Assembly (NCBI GenBank): GCA_022777455.1
Contig: JALFGI010000164.1
Coordinates: 1 to 6,077 of the forward strand
DNA: 6,077 bases
Direction: 5' to 3'
DNA from: Clostridiales bacterium
GTDB taxonomy: Bacteria > Bacillota_A > Clostridia > Oscillospirales > Oscillospiraceae
Part shown: positions 1 through 6,077 of the stretch, one piece after another
Numbering within the stretch: the first letter of the stretch is position 1
Layout: each line of letters starts with the position of its first letter
Program-made: the position numbers and the translations under genes
The notes under the pieces: model-generated
Database searches by the model: none
Told to the model about the DNA's origin: nothing
What the model saw: only the letters and a program-made list of their open reading frames with translations

Positions 1-394
1 TTCGCTTCAAGACTCTCGTCAGATCGGCCTGTATTTGTTCTTCGCTGTCCCGGTGGCCATTTAGAGCGGTGAAGGCGGTGATCGCCTCTTCATAGCTGCC
101 CTCCTCCATCAAGGCGACAGCAGCGTCATATCTCACGTCCTGAATGGCAGTTTCACAGGCCTGAATTTGCGCGGCGCTGTCTCGGTGGCCATTCAGGGCG
201 GCAAAGGCGGTGATCGCTTCCTCATAGCTGCCCTGGGCCATCAAAGCGGCGGCGGCATTATATTCTCTGTCCAGAATACCGATTTCACAGGCTTGAATCT
301 GTTCTGCGCTGTCCCGGTAGTCACCCATGGCGGTAAAGGCAACGATCGCCTCTTCATATTCTCCTTGCTCCATCAGCTTCACCGCGTTTTGGTA
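1..394 (-). repeat. 132-bp / 44-aa tandem TPR-like repeats in TIR2
   Basis: Three consecutive units begin at residues Y615, Y659 and Y703 of TIR2 (bases 394, 262 and 130). The period is exactly 44 residues (132 bp), and the third unit runs off the window. The consensus is Y..A..LM..G.YEEAI.AF.AL...RDS..QIQAC, a two-helix TPR-like pattern. A diverged related unit (LGSYRDS...C) lies on the other side of the membrane helix near residues 555-570. The units are similar at the DNA level, notably around gcggtgatcgc and ctcatagctgcc, which points to recent tandem duplication. Confidence 0.88.
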
Positions 395-2236
395 ATCCAG
401 AGCGGGGATGACAATATATTTTACCACATTCACTGCTGCCACGATCAGAACCAGGCAGGCGGCAATACGGATACTCCGCTTTCTCCGTTTGGCGGCTTCC
501 CGGGCAAGGAGGGCATCTCTTCTTTTTTCGCAGGTCTTGGCGTGAGCGGCGCTGTCCCGATAGCTGCCCAATTTCCGGAAGTCCTCTGCCAGCTGTCCCA
601 GAGCTTCGATGGTTTTCGCCGTTTCCAGCTTGGAAACCAATTCCTGATAGCACTCCTCCCGCTGGCGGTCGTCGGCTTCTTTTTGGGCAAGCTTCTGGCG
701 GTACAGCGCCTGGATTTTCTTGTCCGTCTCAGCCAGGAACTCCCTGTAGCGCTGCTCTACCGCTTTTCTGTCGGCTTTCTCCTTAGATTTGGCATTGGAA
801 AGCCGCTGGTCCAGGGTGTCAAAGAGGGTTTTCTTCCCCTGCTCCAACGTTTGCTTTGCTTGACCGGCGGCGAATTTTTCCGCCTTGGAGAGCCACTGGT
901 GGTTTTCCCATTGGGTTTTGGCTTTCTGATATTGCTGCTGCCGGACGGAAACCGTGGAAGGATAGCTGAGGTCAAAATGGTATGCCTTCCGAATATCATC
1001 CGGCTCCAAATATCCCTCGATGGCGTATTTCTTAGCCGCCTGCTCGATGTGTACCTCCTCCGGCTTCAGGGTCAGGGTTTCCGGCTTTGCACTTTCGGTG
1101 CTTTGAAGCCACTGTCTGACCAGGCCGTCCAGGGTTTTCTGCCGCTCCTTCACCAGGGCCTTGCCAATGTAAGCCTGGGCGTTCTTGGAATCGTTATTCA
1201 GCACTTCCTCAAAGAAGCCGTCCGCCTTCTGCCAATCGCCATCCTCCAGAGCCATGTAGCCCCGATCCAGCAGAGAGGCGATTTTGCTGGCTGCTCCTGC
1301 ATTCTCCACAACAACCCGCTCCTGAACCAGGGTCTGCTTTTTCAGAGGGATATACTTTTCCATATTGAAAAGAATATCCTGGATCGCGCCCATTTTGCCC
1401 AGATCCGCCCCCTGGAGATGCTTGAACTCCCTGGGCATATCCTCCGGGTCCAGGTCCTTGTAGCAGGGGATCAGGTGTTTGCTCTTGTCGGCGGCCATGA
1501 GCTTCAGATACCGGCTCCACTCGTTCTTTACCCACACGGCGTTGTAGTATTCGTAGCAGGTGCCCACCGCCAGCATGACCTTGGCAGAGTTCAGAGCGGC
1601 GAAGATGTAAGGCTCGTAGGCCTGGCCCAGCTTATCCCGCAGGGTGACCCGGGAGAAGAACACCCGGTAGCCCTTGCCCGTCAGCGCGGAGTAGAGATCC
1701 TGGGCCAGAACGGAGTCCAGGGTGCGCTCCCCCTTTTCGTCGGTTTCCTTGTAGCAGATAAAAATGTCGTAGGGCTTTTCCGTGGAGGACACCTCCAGAA
1801 TCCCCTTCCGAATTCGTTCAAATTCCTTGGCCTCCTCCCGGTAGACCTTCTGCGCCACGGTGTCCGCATTCTCACAGGCTTGGTCAAAGTCGCTGTCCTC
1901 CAGGATGCTGTCAAAGCTGGAGCGGTGGCAGGTGGGGATTTTCTTGCCCGTGGCCGGGTCGTCCACGTACTCAATGCCGTATTTGCACAGCACCAGACCC
2001 CAGTAGGCCTCCGCTTCTTCCGGGAAGTCGGCGACGATGGATTCATAGACGCCCGCCGCCTTGTCGAATTCGCACCCGGAGCGCAGCCGGTTGGCTCGGG
2101 CGAAGAGGGTCAGTTTCTTTTCGTTGTCCGCGGTGGGCACCGTCTGACGTCTGCCGCAGTATTCACATTCCGCAACGGTGGAACCCGGCTCGATCACCAG
2201 GTCGCCGCCGCACATTTTACATTTGATGATGGCCAT
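1..2236 (-). CDS. Membrane-anchored TIR-domain protein with zinc ribbon and TPR-like repeats (TIR2), 3' end outside window
   Basis: The minus-strand frame is open from ATG at 2236 to base 1 (745 codons, no stop), so the C-terminus is missing. Domains seen: zinc ribbon with C6-x2-C9 and C24-x2-C27; helical TPR-like segment ~40-145; TIR domain ~155-300 (box 1 PYDIFICYKE, then YRVFFSR, LGQAYEPYIF, WVKNEW); second TPR-like pair ~318-365; charged coiled coil ~430-530; a helical unit ~540-570 ending LGSYRDSAAHAKTC; basic KRRKR followed by one membrane helix ~588-610; then three 44-residue repeats from Y615. E208 lies where SARM1-type TIR NADases carry their catalytic glutamate (GxxFE context), so NAD cleavage is possible but inferred. 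The basic residues before the membrane helix suggest a cytoplasmic TIR and an external repeat domain. The start is supported by GAGGAG 8 nt upstream and by alignment with the upstream paralogue. It is cotranscribed with TIR1. The biological role is unknown. Confidence 0.9.
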   Translation of the reverse strand, partial: MAIIKCKMCGGDLVIEPGSTVAECEYCGRRQTVPTADNEKKLTLFARANRLRSGCEFDKAAGVYESIVADFPEEAEAYWGLVLCKYGIEYVDDPATGKKIPTCHRSSFDSILEDSDFDQACENADTVAQKVYREEAKEFERIRKGILEVSSTEKPYDIFICYKETDEKGERTLDSVLAQDLYSALTGKGYRVFFSRVTLRDKLGQAYEPYIFAALNSAKVMLAVGTCYEYYNAVWVKNEWSRYLKLMAADKSKHLIPCYKDLDPEDMPREFKHLQGADLGKMGAIQDILFNMEKYIPLKKQTLVQERVVVENAGAASKIASLLDRGYMALEDGDWQKADGFFEEVLNNDSKNAQAYIGKALVKERQKTLDGLVRQWLQSTESAKPETLTLKPEEVHIEQAAKKYAIEGYLEPDDIRKAYHFDLSYPSTVSVRQQQYQKAKTQWENHQWLSKAEKFAAGQAKQTLEQGKKTLFDTLDQRLSNAKSKEKADRKAVEQRYREFLAETDKKIQALYRQKLAQKEADDRQREECYQELVSKLETAKTIEALGQLAEDFRKLGSYRDSAAHAKTCEKRRDALLAREAAKRRKRSIRIAACLVLIVAAVNVVKYIVIPALDYQNAVKLMEQGEYEEAIVAFTAMGDYRDSAEQIQACEIGILDREYNAAAALMAQGSYEEAITAFAALNGHRDSAAQIQACETAIQDVRYDAAVALMEEGSYEEAITAFTALNGHRDSEEQIQADLTRVLKR

Positions 2237-4502
2237 GGTAATTTCTCCTCAATTCAACTTTCCCAGTTCTTCTTTGATTTGAGCCAGCCTGGCTTCGATC
2301 TCTCTGCGCCGCCTGCCGGTGAACAGACCTTTCAGGGAGGAAAGTTCTGTCTCCAGCGCCTTTTTTTTTCCGCACCAGAGCTTTCTGCTTCGCCCTGCGC
2401 TGTTCTTCCCGTTCTCTGGCTTCTTCTCTGCGCTGTTCTTCCCGTTTTCTGGCTTCTTCCCGTTCTGCTTCTATGGTTTCTATATTTTGAAAAAGCTTCC
2501 AGCCGCTGACATCGCACTGACCATACTTGTTATCTCCCACAGCCACCACGGTGCCGTCGGCTTTCAGGCCTACGGTGTGCAAACCTCCTGCGCTGATGGC
2601 CACAATGTCTTTCCAGCCGCTGACATCGTAGTAGGATCCCACAGCTACCACGGTGCCGTCGGCTTTCAGGCCCACGGTGTAAGAATCTCCTGCGCTGATG
2701 GCCACAATATCCCCCCAGGCGCTGACCTTACACCGGCCATCCTTGTTCCATCCCACAGCCACCACGGTGCCGTCGGCTTTCAGGCCTACGGTGTGTTCCC
2801 ATCCTGCACTGATATCCACAATGTCCTTCCAGCCGCTGACATCGCACCGGCCAAAACCGTTATCTCCCACAGCCACCACAGTGCCGTCGGCTTTCAGGCC
2901 TACGGTGCAAAAGCTTTCTGCGCTGATGGCCACTATGTCCTTCCAGCCGCTGACATCGCACTGACCATACTCGTTCCATCCCACCGCTACCACGGTGCCG
3001 TCGGCTTTCAGGCCTACGGTGTAATCAGATCCCGCGCTGATGGCCACAATGTCCTTCCAGCCGCTGACATTGCACGCGCCATAAGCGTTATCTCCCGTAG
3101 CCACCACAGTGCCGTCGGCTTTCAGGCCTACGGTAAATCTGCCGGATGCACCGATCATGTTCTGCGCCGGAGCGTACCGGCTGCGCCATTGGCGAGAGAT
3201 TTCCATAAACCGCAGACGCTCCTGACGCTGACGCTCTTCCTGTTCCAAACGTTCCTGCTCGATACGCTTCTGTCGTCTCACAATGGCATCGATATCGCCG
3301 GTCAGCTCCGCTCTCAGGGGCTCGCTTCCGAAACGGATCACTTTTTGATAGTTGCCGTTATGATCAAAAGGCTTTTCCTGATTCCCCAGCGCTGTCCGCT
3401 CTCTGACCCGCAGGTCTGCCATCAGCTTTCCCAGATAGGCCTCCGCGCACTCCGCGTCCTGGTTCAGAGCCTCCTCAAAGAAGCCATCCGCCTTGTTCCA
3501 TTCGCCATCCTCCAACGCCAGATAGCCCCGTTTCAGCAGCTGCTGCGCGTTGGAACCGCCGGCGGTTTGCTGAATGATCACCTTTTGCTGGGGTGCAGCC
3601 TCCTGCATTCTGGGCAGCAGCTTCTCGATGCCCCGGAGCAAGTCCTGAATCGCGCCCACCTTGCCCATGTCCTGGGCCTGCAGCTTGGCGAATTCCCTGG
3701 GCATATCGTAGGCATCGATGTTTTTGTAGCAGGGGATCAGATGCTTGGATTTGTCAGATGCCATGAGCTTTAAGAAACGGCTCCATTCGTTCTTCACCCA
3801 CACGGCGTTGAAGTATTCATAATCCGTTCCAAAGGCCAGCATGATTTTTGCGCTGTTCAGGGCGGCGAAGATGTAGGGCTCATACTCCTGCCCCAGCTTG
3901 TCTTCCAGGGTGATCCGGGAGAAGAATACCCGGTAATCTTTTGCGGTGAGGGCATCGTAAACGTCCTGGGCAATGGCAGAATCGATGGTACGCTGGCCGT
4001 TTTCGTCGGTTTCTTTATAACAGATGAAGATATCATAGGGCTGCTCCCTGCCGGAGACCTCGATGATGCCCTTGCGGATCTCCTCGATCTGCTTGGCCTC
4101 CTCCCGATAGACCTTCCTCGCCACGGCGTCGGCGTTTTCCAGTGCCTGCTCGAAATCGCTGTCCTCCAGGATGCTGTCAAAGCTGGAGCGGTGACAGGTG
4201 GGGATCTTCTTGCCCGTTGCCGGGTCGTCCACGTACTCGATGCCGTATTTGCACAGCACCAGACCCCAGTAGGCCTCCGCCTCTTCCGGGAAGTCGGCGA
4301 CGATGGATTCATAGACGCCCGCTGCCTTGTCAAATTCGCACCCGGAGCGCAGCCGGTTGGCCCGGGCGAAGAGGGTCAGCTTCTTTTCGTTGTCCGCAGT
4401 GGGCACCGTCTGCCGGCTGCCGCAGTATTCGCATTCGGCAACGGTGGAGCCCGGCTCGATCACCAGATCACCGCCGCACATTTTACATTTGATGATGGCC
4501 AT
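2217..4502 (-). CDS. TIR-domain protein with zinc ribbon, coiled coil and RCC1-like repeats (TIR1); frameshifted near 3' end
   Basis: As written the frame codes 761 aa from ATG 4502 to a stop at 2217. The start at 4502 is preferred over ATG 4523 because it has GAGAGG 9 nt upstream and matches the paralogue's MAIIKCK start. Domains: zinc ribbon C6/C9/C24/C27; helical segment ~40-145; TIR ~155-300 with PYDIFICYKE, LGQEYEPYIF and WVKNEW, and candidate catalytic E208; TPR-like pair ~318-365; glutamine/glutamate/arginine coiled coil ~405-435; six RCC1-like repeats ~448-670; second coiled coil from ~672. No signal peptide or membrane helix is seen, so it is probably cytoplasmic. An A9 run at 2361-2369 shifts the frame. 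With one A fewer the protein ends LKGLFTGRRRREIEARL... at TGA 2251-2249 (750 aa), a sensible coiled-coil tail. The tail as written (ending HGHHQM) overlaps TIR2 and looks accidental. The RCC1 part probably forms a beta-propeller for ligand or protein binding. Function is unproven. Confidence 0.9.
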   Translation of the reverse strand: MAIIKCKMCGGDLVIEPGSTVAECEYCGSRQTVPTADNEKKLTLFARANRLRSGCEFDKAAGVYESIVADFPEEAEAYWGLVLCKYGIEYVDDPATGKKIPTCHRSSFDSILEDSDFEQALENADAVARKVYREEAKQIEEIRKGIIEVSGREQPYDIFICYKETDENGQRTIDSAIAQDVYDALTAKDYRVFFSRITLEDKLGQEYEPYIFAALNSAKIMLAFGTDYEYFNAVWVKNEWSRFLKLMASDKSKHLIPCYKNIDAYDMPREFAKLQAQDMGKVGAIQDLLRGIEKLLPRMQEAAPQQKVIIQQTAGGSNAQQLLKRGYLALEDGEWNKADGFFEEALNQDAECAEAYLGKLMADLRVRERTALGNQEKPFDHNGNYQKVIRFGSEPLRAELTGDIDAIVRRQKRIEQERLEQEERQRQERLRFMEISRQWRSRYAPAQNMIGASGRFTVGLKADGTVVATGDNAYGACNVSGWKDIVAISAGSDYTVGLKADGTVVAVGWNEYGQCDVSGWKDIVAISAESFCTVGLKADGTVVAVGDNGFGRCDVSGWKDIVDISAGWEHTVGLKADGTVVAVGWNKDGRCKVSAWGDIVAISAGDSYTVGLKADGTVVAVGSYYDVSGWKDIVAISAGGLHTVGLKADGTVVAVGDNKYGQCDVSGWKLFQNIETIEAEREEARKREEQRREEAREREEQRRAKQKALVRKKKGAGDRTFLPERSVHRQAAQRDRSQAGSNQRRTGKVELRRNYHGHHQM
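2245..2250 (-). promoter_or_regulatory. Ribosome binding site of TIR2
   Basis: GAGGAG lies 8 nt before ATG 2236. Its first bases overlap the TGA (2251-2249) that ends TIR1 in the restored frame, giving a tight TGAGGAG stop/Shine-Dalgarno arrangement. This fixes the TIR2 start and indicates an operon. Confidence 0.85.
2361..2369 (-). other. A9 homopolymer with apparent +1-base frameshift in TIR1
   Basis: On the coding strand nine A's follow GTGCGG and precede GGCGCTGG. Upstream codons read them as three AAA. Removing one A puts the ribosome in the frame that reads KALETELSS and then LKGLFTGRRRREIEARL, stopping 12 nt before TIR2. The frame as written continues with a low-complexity basic tail into TIR2. 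This could be sequencing or assembly error, a true mutation, phase variation by slipped-strand mispairing, or transcriptional slippage. Confidence 0.75.
2397..2462 (-). repeat. 33-bp direct repeat coding an E/R-rich coiled coil
   Basis: Two adjacent 33-bp units (2397-2429 and 2430-2462) share gcgctgttcttcccgtt and tctggcttcttc, differing at only a few bases. They encode 11-residue REEQRREEA/REREEQRR-type units in the C-terminal coiled coil of TIR1. They probably arose by tandem duplication. Confidence 0.7.
2496..3134 (-). repeat. Six RCC1-like repeats in TIR1 (114-bp period, one 102-bp unit)
   Basis: The core gtgccgtcggctttcagg recurs at 2551, 2653, 2767, 2881, 2995 and 3109. The intervals are 102, 114, 114, 114 and 114 bp, so units are 38 aa except one of 34 aa. 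Each unit reads TVGLKADGTVVAVG followed by a short variable stretch (DNxxGQC), then DVSGWKDIVAISAG and two or three variable residues. This is the bacterial RCC1 pattern, normally a beta-propeller blade. The fifth unit in protein order lacks four residues (SYYDVSGW in place of the DNxxGQCDVSGW form). The last unit breaks after SGWK into coiled coil. Confidence 0.92.
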
Positions 4503-4710
4503 TTCTTTCTTCCTCTCTTTCATTCAGAACGATTTCCATATGCTTCAGTGCGAATTCCAAACTCATGGTCAATATCTCGTTGCGGTTGCGCCCGGTGACA
4601 TTGGCGATGGCATCGATGTCCTTCAGCATTTCCTTGGTGATTCGCATGGACAAAATCGTGGTTTCCCCGCCGTATTTCTTCTGTGTGATCCGTAAAACCG
4701 GTTCCGACAT
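4483..4710 (-). CDS. Small ribbon-helix-helix (CopG/Arc-like) DNA-binding protein
   Basis: It encodes 75 aa starting MSEPVLRITQ. The pattern fits the RHH fold: a beta strand TTILSMRI (~17-24), helix A KEMLKDIDAIA (~26-36), the turn TGRNRNE (39-45) and helix B EILTMSLEFALKHME (~45-59). RHH proteins bind DNA as dimers through the strand, often autoregulate, and act as antitoxins or operon repressors. ATG 4710 is chosen because AGGAGG lies 10 nt upstream and a good promoter sits just before it. A longer frame back to 4851 would have to be translated through that promoter. The 3' end overlaps TIR1 by 20 nt, implying cotranscription and translational coupling. Its likely role is repressor of the TIR operon. 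A classical toxin-antitoxin role is less likely, since neither neighbour resembles a small toxin. Confidence 0.85.
   Translation of the reverse strand: MSEPVLRITQKKYGGETTILSMRITKEMLKDIDAIANVTGRNRNEILTMSLEFALKHMEIVLNEREEERNGHHQM
4512..4517 (-). promoter_or_regulatory. Ribosome binding site of TIR1
   Basis: GAGAGG (within AAGAGAGGAAG) lies 9 nt before ATG 4502, inside the 3' coding end of the RHH gene. The in-frame ATG at 4523 has no comparable purine-rich site, so 4502 is the likelier start. Confidence 0.75.
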
Positions 4711-4720
4711 GGTTTCCACA

Positions 4721-4726
4721 CCTCCT
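4721..4726 (-). promoter_or_regulatory. Ribosome binding site of the RHH gene
   Basis: A consensus AGGAGG lies 10 nt before ATG 4710. It decides the start in favour of 4710 over upstream in-frame codons. Confidence 0.8.
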
Positions 4727-4735
4727 AATACTGTT

Positions 4736-4764
4736 ATTGTATTACGTTCGTAATCGAATTGCAA
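4736..4764 (-). promoter_or_regulatory. Sigma70-type promoter of the RHH-TIR1-TIR2 operon
   Basis: On the minus strand, TTGCAA (4764-4759) is followed after exactly 17 bp by TACAAT (4741-4736). This matches the -35 at 4 of 6 positions and the -10 at 5 of 6. Transcription would start near 4729, leaving a short leader that contains the AGGAGG site. Confidence 0.7.
4741..4754. promoter_or_regulatory. Candidate operator: perfect inverted repeat in the promoter spacer
   Basis: ATTACG-TT-CGTAAT is a perfect 6-bp inverted repeat with a 2-bp centre. It lies inside the -35/-10 spacer and touches the -10. Binding of a dimeric repressor here would block RNA polymerase, and the first gene of the operon encodes a dimeric-type RHH protein. 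That the RHH protein binds it is inference. Confidence 0.6.
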
Positions 4765-5668
<904 letters not shown>

Positions 5669-5708
5669 TCCAATGCGTAAACACCATGCCGCTGCAAAGT
5701 AAGCATCA

Positions 5709-5755
5709 AAGCCAGGGACATCCCGGAGTTTTGTACTCTGGGATGCCTCTGGCTT
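5709..5755 (+). terminator. Intrinsic terminator after hsdM remnant
   Basis: AAGCCAGGGACATCCC pairs with GGGATGCCTCTGGCTT in a 16-position stem with one G-U pair and one A-C mismatch. The loop can form an extra GAG/CTC pair, and TATTTT follows. It lies 40 nt after the hsdM stop, so it was probably the end of the original RM operon. Confidence 0.75.
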
Positions 5756-5945
5756 ATTTTCCTAAGGCAACACCACGATCAGATCAAATGGGCATCTTGC
5801 TGTCAACCAGTGCGTATAAGGGATGCTTAAGGTTTGGATTTACCCGACTTTATTCGGTATTTCCCGAACTTTTCAAAAACCCAATTGGGGTCAAAATGGG
5901 GTCAACTCAAATTGAAACTCATTCCAATTTCATTCGAAAAGTTAG
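5756..5945. other. Non-coding stretch between hsdM terminator and tRNA terminator; possible integrase/attachment debris
   Basis: No convincing gene is present. The plus-strand frame that runs to ~6027 ends by reading through the antisense of the tRNA (MVAEAGLEPTTSGL), a known kind of false translation. The sequence just before contains TTGGGGTCAA-A-ATGGGGTCAA. In one frame this reads PNWGQNGVNSN then stop (5913-5915), reminiscent of integrase C-termini lying next to tRNA genes, but too short to identify. Confidence 0.35.
5885..5905. repeat. Short direct repeat TGGGGTCAA x2
   Basis: TTGGGGTCAA (5885-5894) and ATGGGGTCAA (5896-5905) are nearly identical 10-mers separated by one base. They lie ~80 bp from the tRNA 3' end. 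They may be integrase-binding arm sites of an element that used the tRNA, or chance. Confidence 0.4.
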
Positions 5946-5982
5946 AAAAACACCGGATTTCTTATCGAAATCCGGTGTTTTT
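5946..5982 (-). terminator. Perfect-stem intrinsic terminator of tRNA-fMet
   Basis: AAAAACACCGGATTTC (5946-5961) and its exact reverse complement (5967-5982) flank the 5-base loop TTATC. In the minus direction the stem ends in TTTTT followed by CTAACTTTT. The hairpin starts one base after the CCA end of the tRNA. It is symmetric (A-tract/T-tract) and so may work in both directions. Confidence 0.88.
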
Positions 5983-5983
5983 A

Positions 5984-6059
5984 TGGTTGCGGAGGCAGGA
6001 CTCGAACCTACGACCTCCGGGTTATGAGCCCGACGAGCTTCCAACTGCTCTACTCCGCG
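5984..6059 (-). tRNA. Initiator tRNA-Met (fMet), anticodon CAU
   Basis: The minus strand folds into a complete 76-nt cloverleaf: acceptor CGCGGAG/CTCCGCA, D arm GAGC-AGTTGGAA-GCTC, anticodon loop CTCATAA, T arm GTAGG-TTCGAGT-CCTGC, discriminator A and encoded CCA. Two initiator hallmarks are present: the unpaired C1 x A72 at the end of the acceptor stem, and three consecutive G-C pairs in the anticodon stem (GGG/CCC). It delivers formyl-methionine for translation initiation. Its strong terminator follows directly. Confidence 0.97.
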
Positions 6060-6077
6060 ATATTCACTTGCTTGGTA

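Noticed and set aside
167..2509. 780-aa plus-strand open frame (and shorter nested frames)
   Set aside because: It lies antisense to TIR2 and the TIR1 3' end, whose domains are recognisable and colinear. The plus-strand translation shows no known motif, and the openness follows from the codon bias of the minus-strand genes.
2496..3134. CRISPR-like array because of regular ~114-bp repeats
   Set aside because: The repeats are in-frame coding RCC1-like units with conserved 'spacers', not short palindromic repeats separated by unique spacers.
2319..3773. 484-aa plus-strand open frame with repeated HHGAVGFQAYG units
   Set aside because: The repeats are the mirror of the RCC1 repeats on the minus strand. 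No ribosome binding site or independent protein signature is seen.
4503..4523. Seven-codon N-terminal extension of TIR1 (MKERKKE)
   Set aside because: No Shine-Dalgarno precedes ATG 4523. GAGAGG precedes 4502, and the paralogue TIR2 starts at the equivalent methionine.
4191..4695. Plus-strand open frames of 116-135 aa over the TIR1 and RHH 5' ends
   Set aside because: Antisense shadows. The same peptide appears antisense to the TIR2 5' end because the two genes are nearly identical there.
5686..6027. 113-aa plus-strand frame ending MVAEAGLEPTTSGL
   Set aside because: It runs through two terminators and the antisense of tRNA-fMet. That ending is a familiar false translation of tRNA genes, not a protein.

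Overview
The window looks like part of an accessory island in a low-to-moderate-GC Firmicute, probably a gut Clostridium-type (Oscillospiraceae/Lachnospiraceae-like) bacterium. The reasons are the strong AGGAGG/GAGGAG ribosome binding sites, the CCA-encoding tRNA, the KGLFTGRRRREIEARL-type tail and the 'LM..G.YEEAI.AF..L...RDS..QI..C' repeats, which I associate with Clostridia. The taxonomic assignment is inference.

Positions 1-4765 hold one minus-strand operon of three genes, read from right to left. It starts at a sigma70-like promoter (4736-4764) whose spacer contains a perfect palindrome. The first gene encodes a 75-aa ribbon-helix-helix (RHH) regulator (4483-4710). It overlaps by 20 nt the start of TIR1 (4502 down to 2249 or 2217). 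TIR1 has a zinc ribbon, a TPR-like helical segment, a TIR domain, a coiled coil and six RCC1-like repeats. Twelve nt after the ancestral stop of TIR1 lies TIR2 (2236 down past base 1, 3' end missing). TIR2 has an almost identical N-terminal half, but its C-terminal half is a coiled coil, one membrane helix and 44-aa TPR-like repeats. TIR1 carries an apparent one-base frameshift in an A9 run (2361-2369) close to its 3' end. The large plus-strand ORFs over this region are antisense shadows.

Positions 4765-5058 are non-coding apart from a hairpin terminator (5004-5045). Positions 5059-5668 hold two gene remnants joined head to head. On the minus strand is the last ~27 residues of what looks like a serine recombinase. 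On the plus strand is the C-terminal ~175 residues of a type I restriction-modification methyltransferase (HsdM), without its catalytic domain. The junction, near 5138-5145, looks like a recombination scar.

Positions 5669-6077 hold a terminator after hsdM, a ~190-bp stretch with a GGGGTCAA direct repeat, a perfect hairpin terminator and a complete initiator tRNA-fMet on the minus strand. A tRNA 3' end beside integrase and restriction-modification debris is a plausible island boundary.

Working model (inference): the RHH protein autoregulates a module of two TIR proteins that share a sensor/effector N-terminus and differ in their C-terminal recognition or localisation domains. One is apparently soluble with a beta-propeller, the other membrane anchored. 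A defence or stress-signalling role is plausible because bacterial TIR domains are often NADases and the neighbourhood holds restriction-modification remnants, but nothing in the window proves it.
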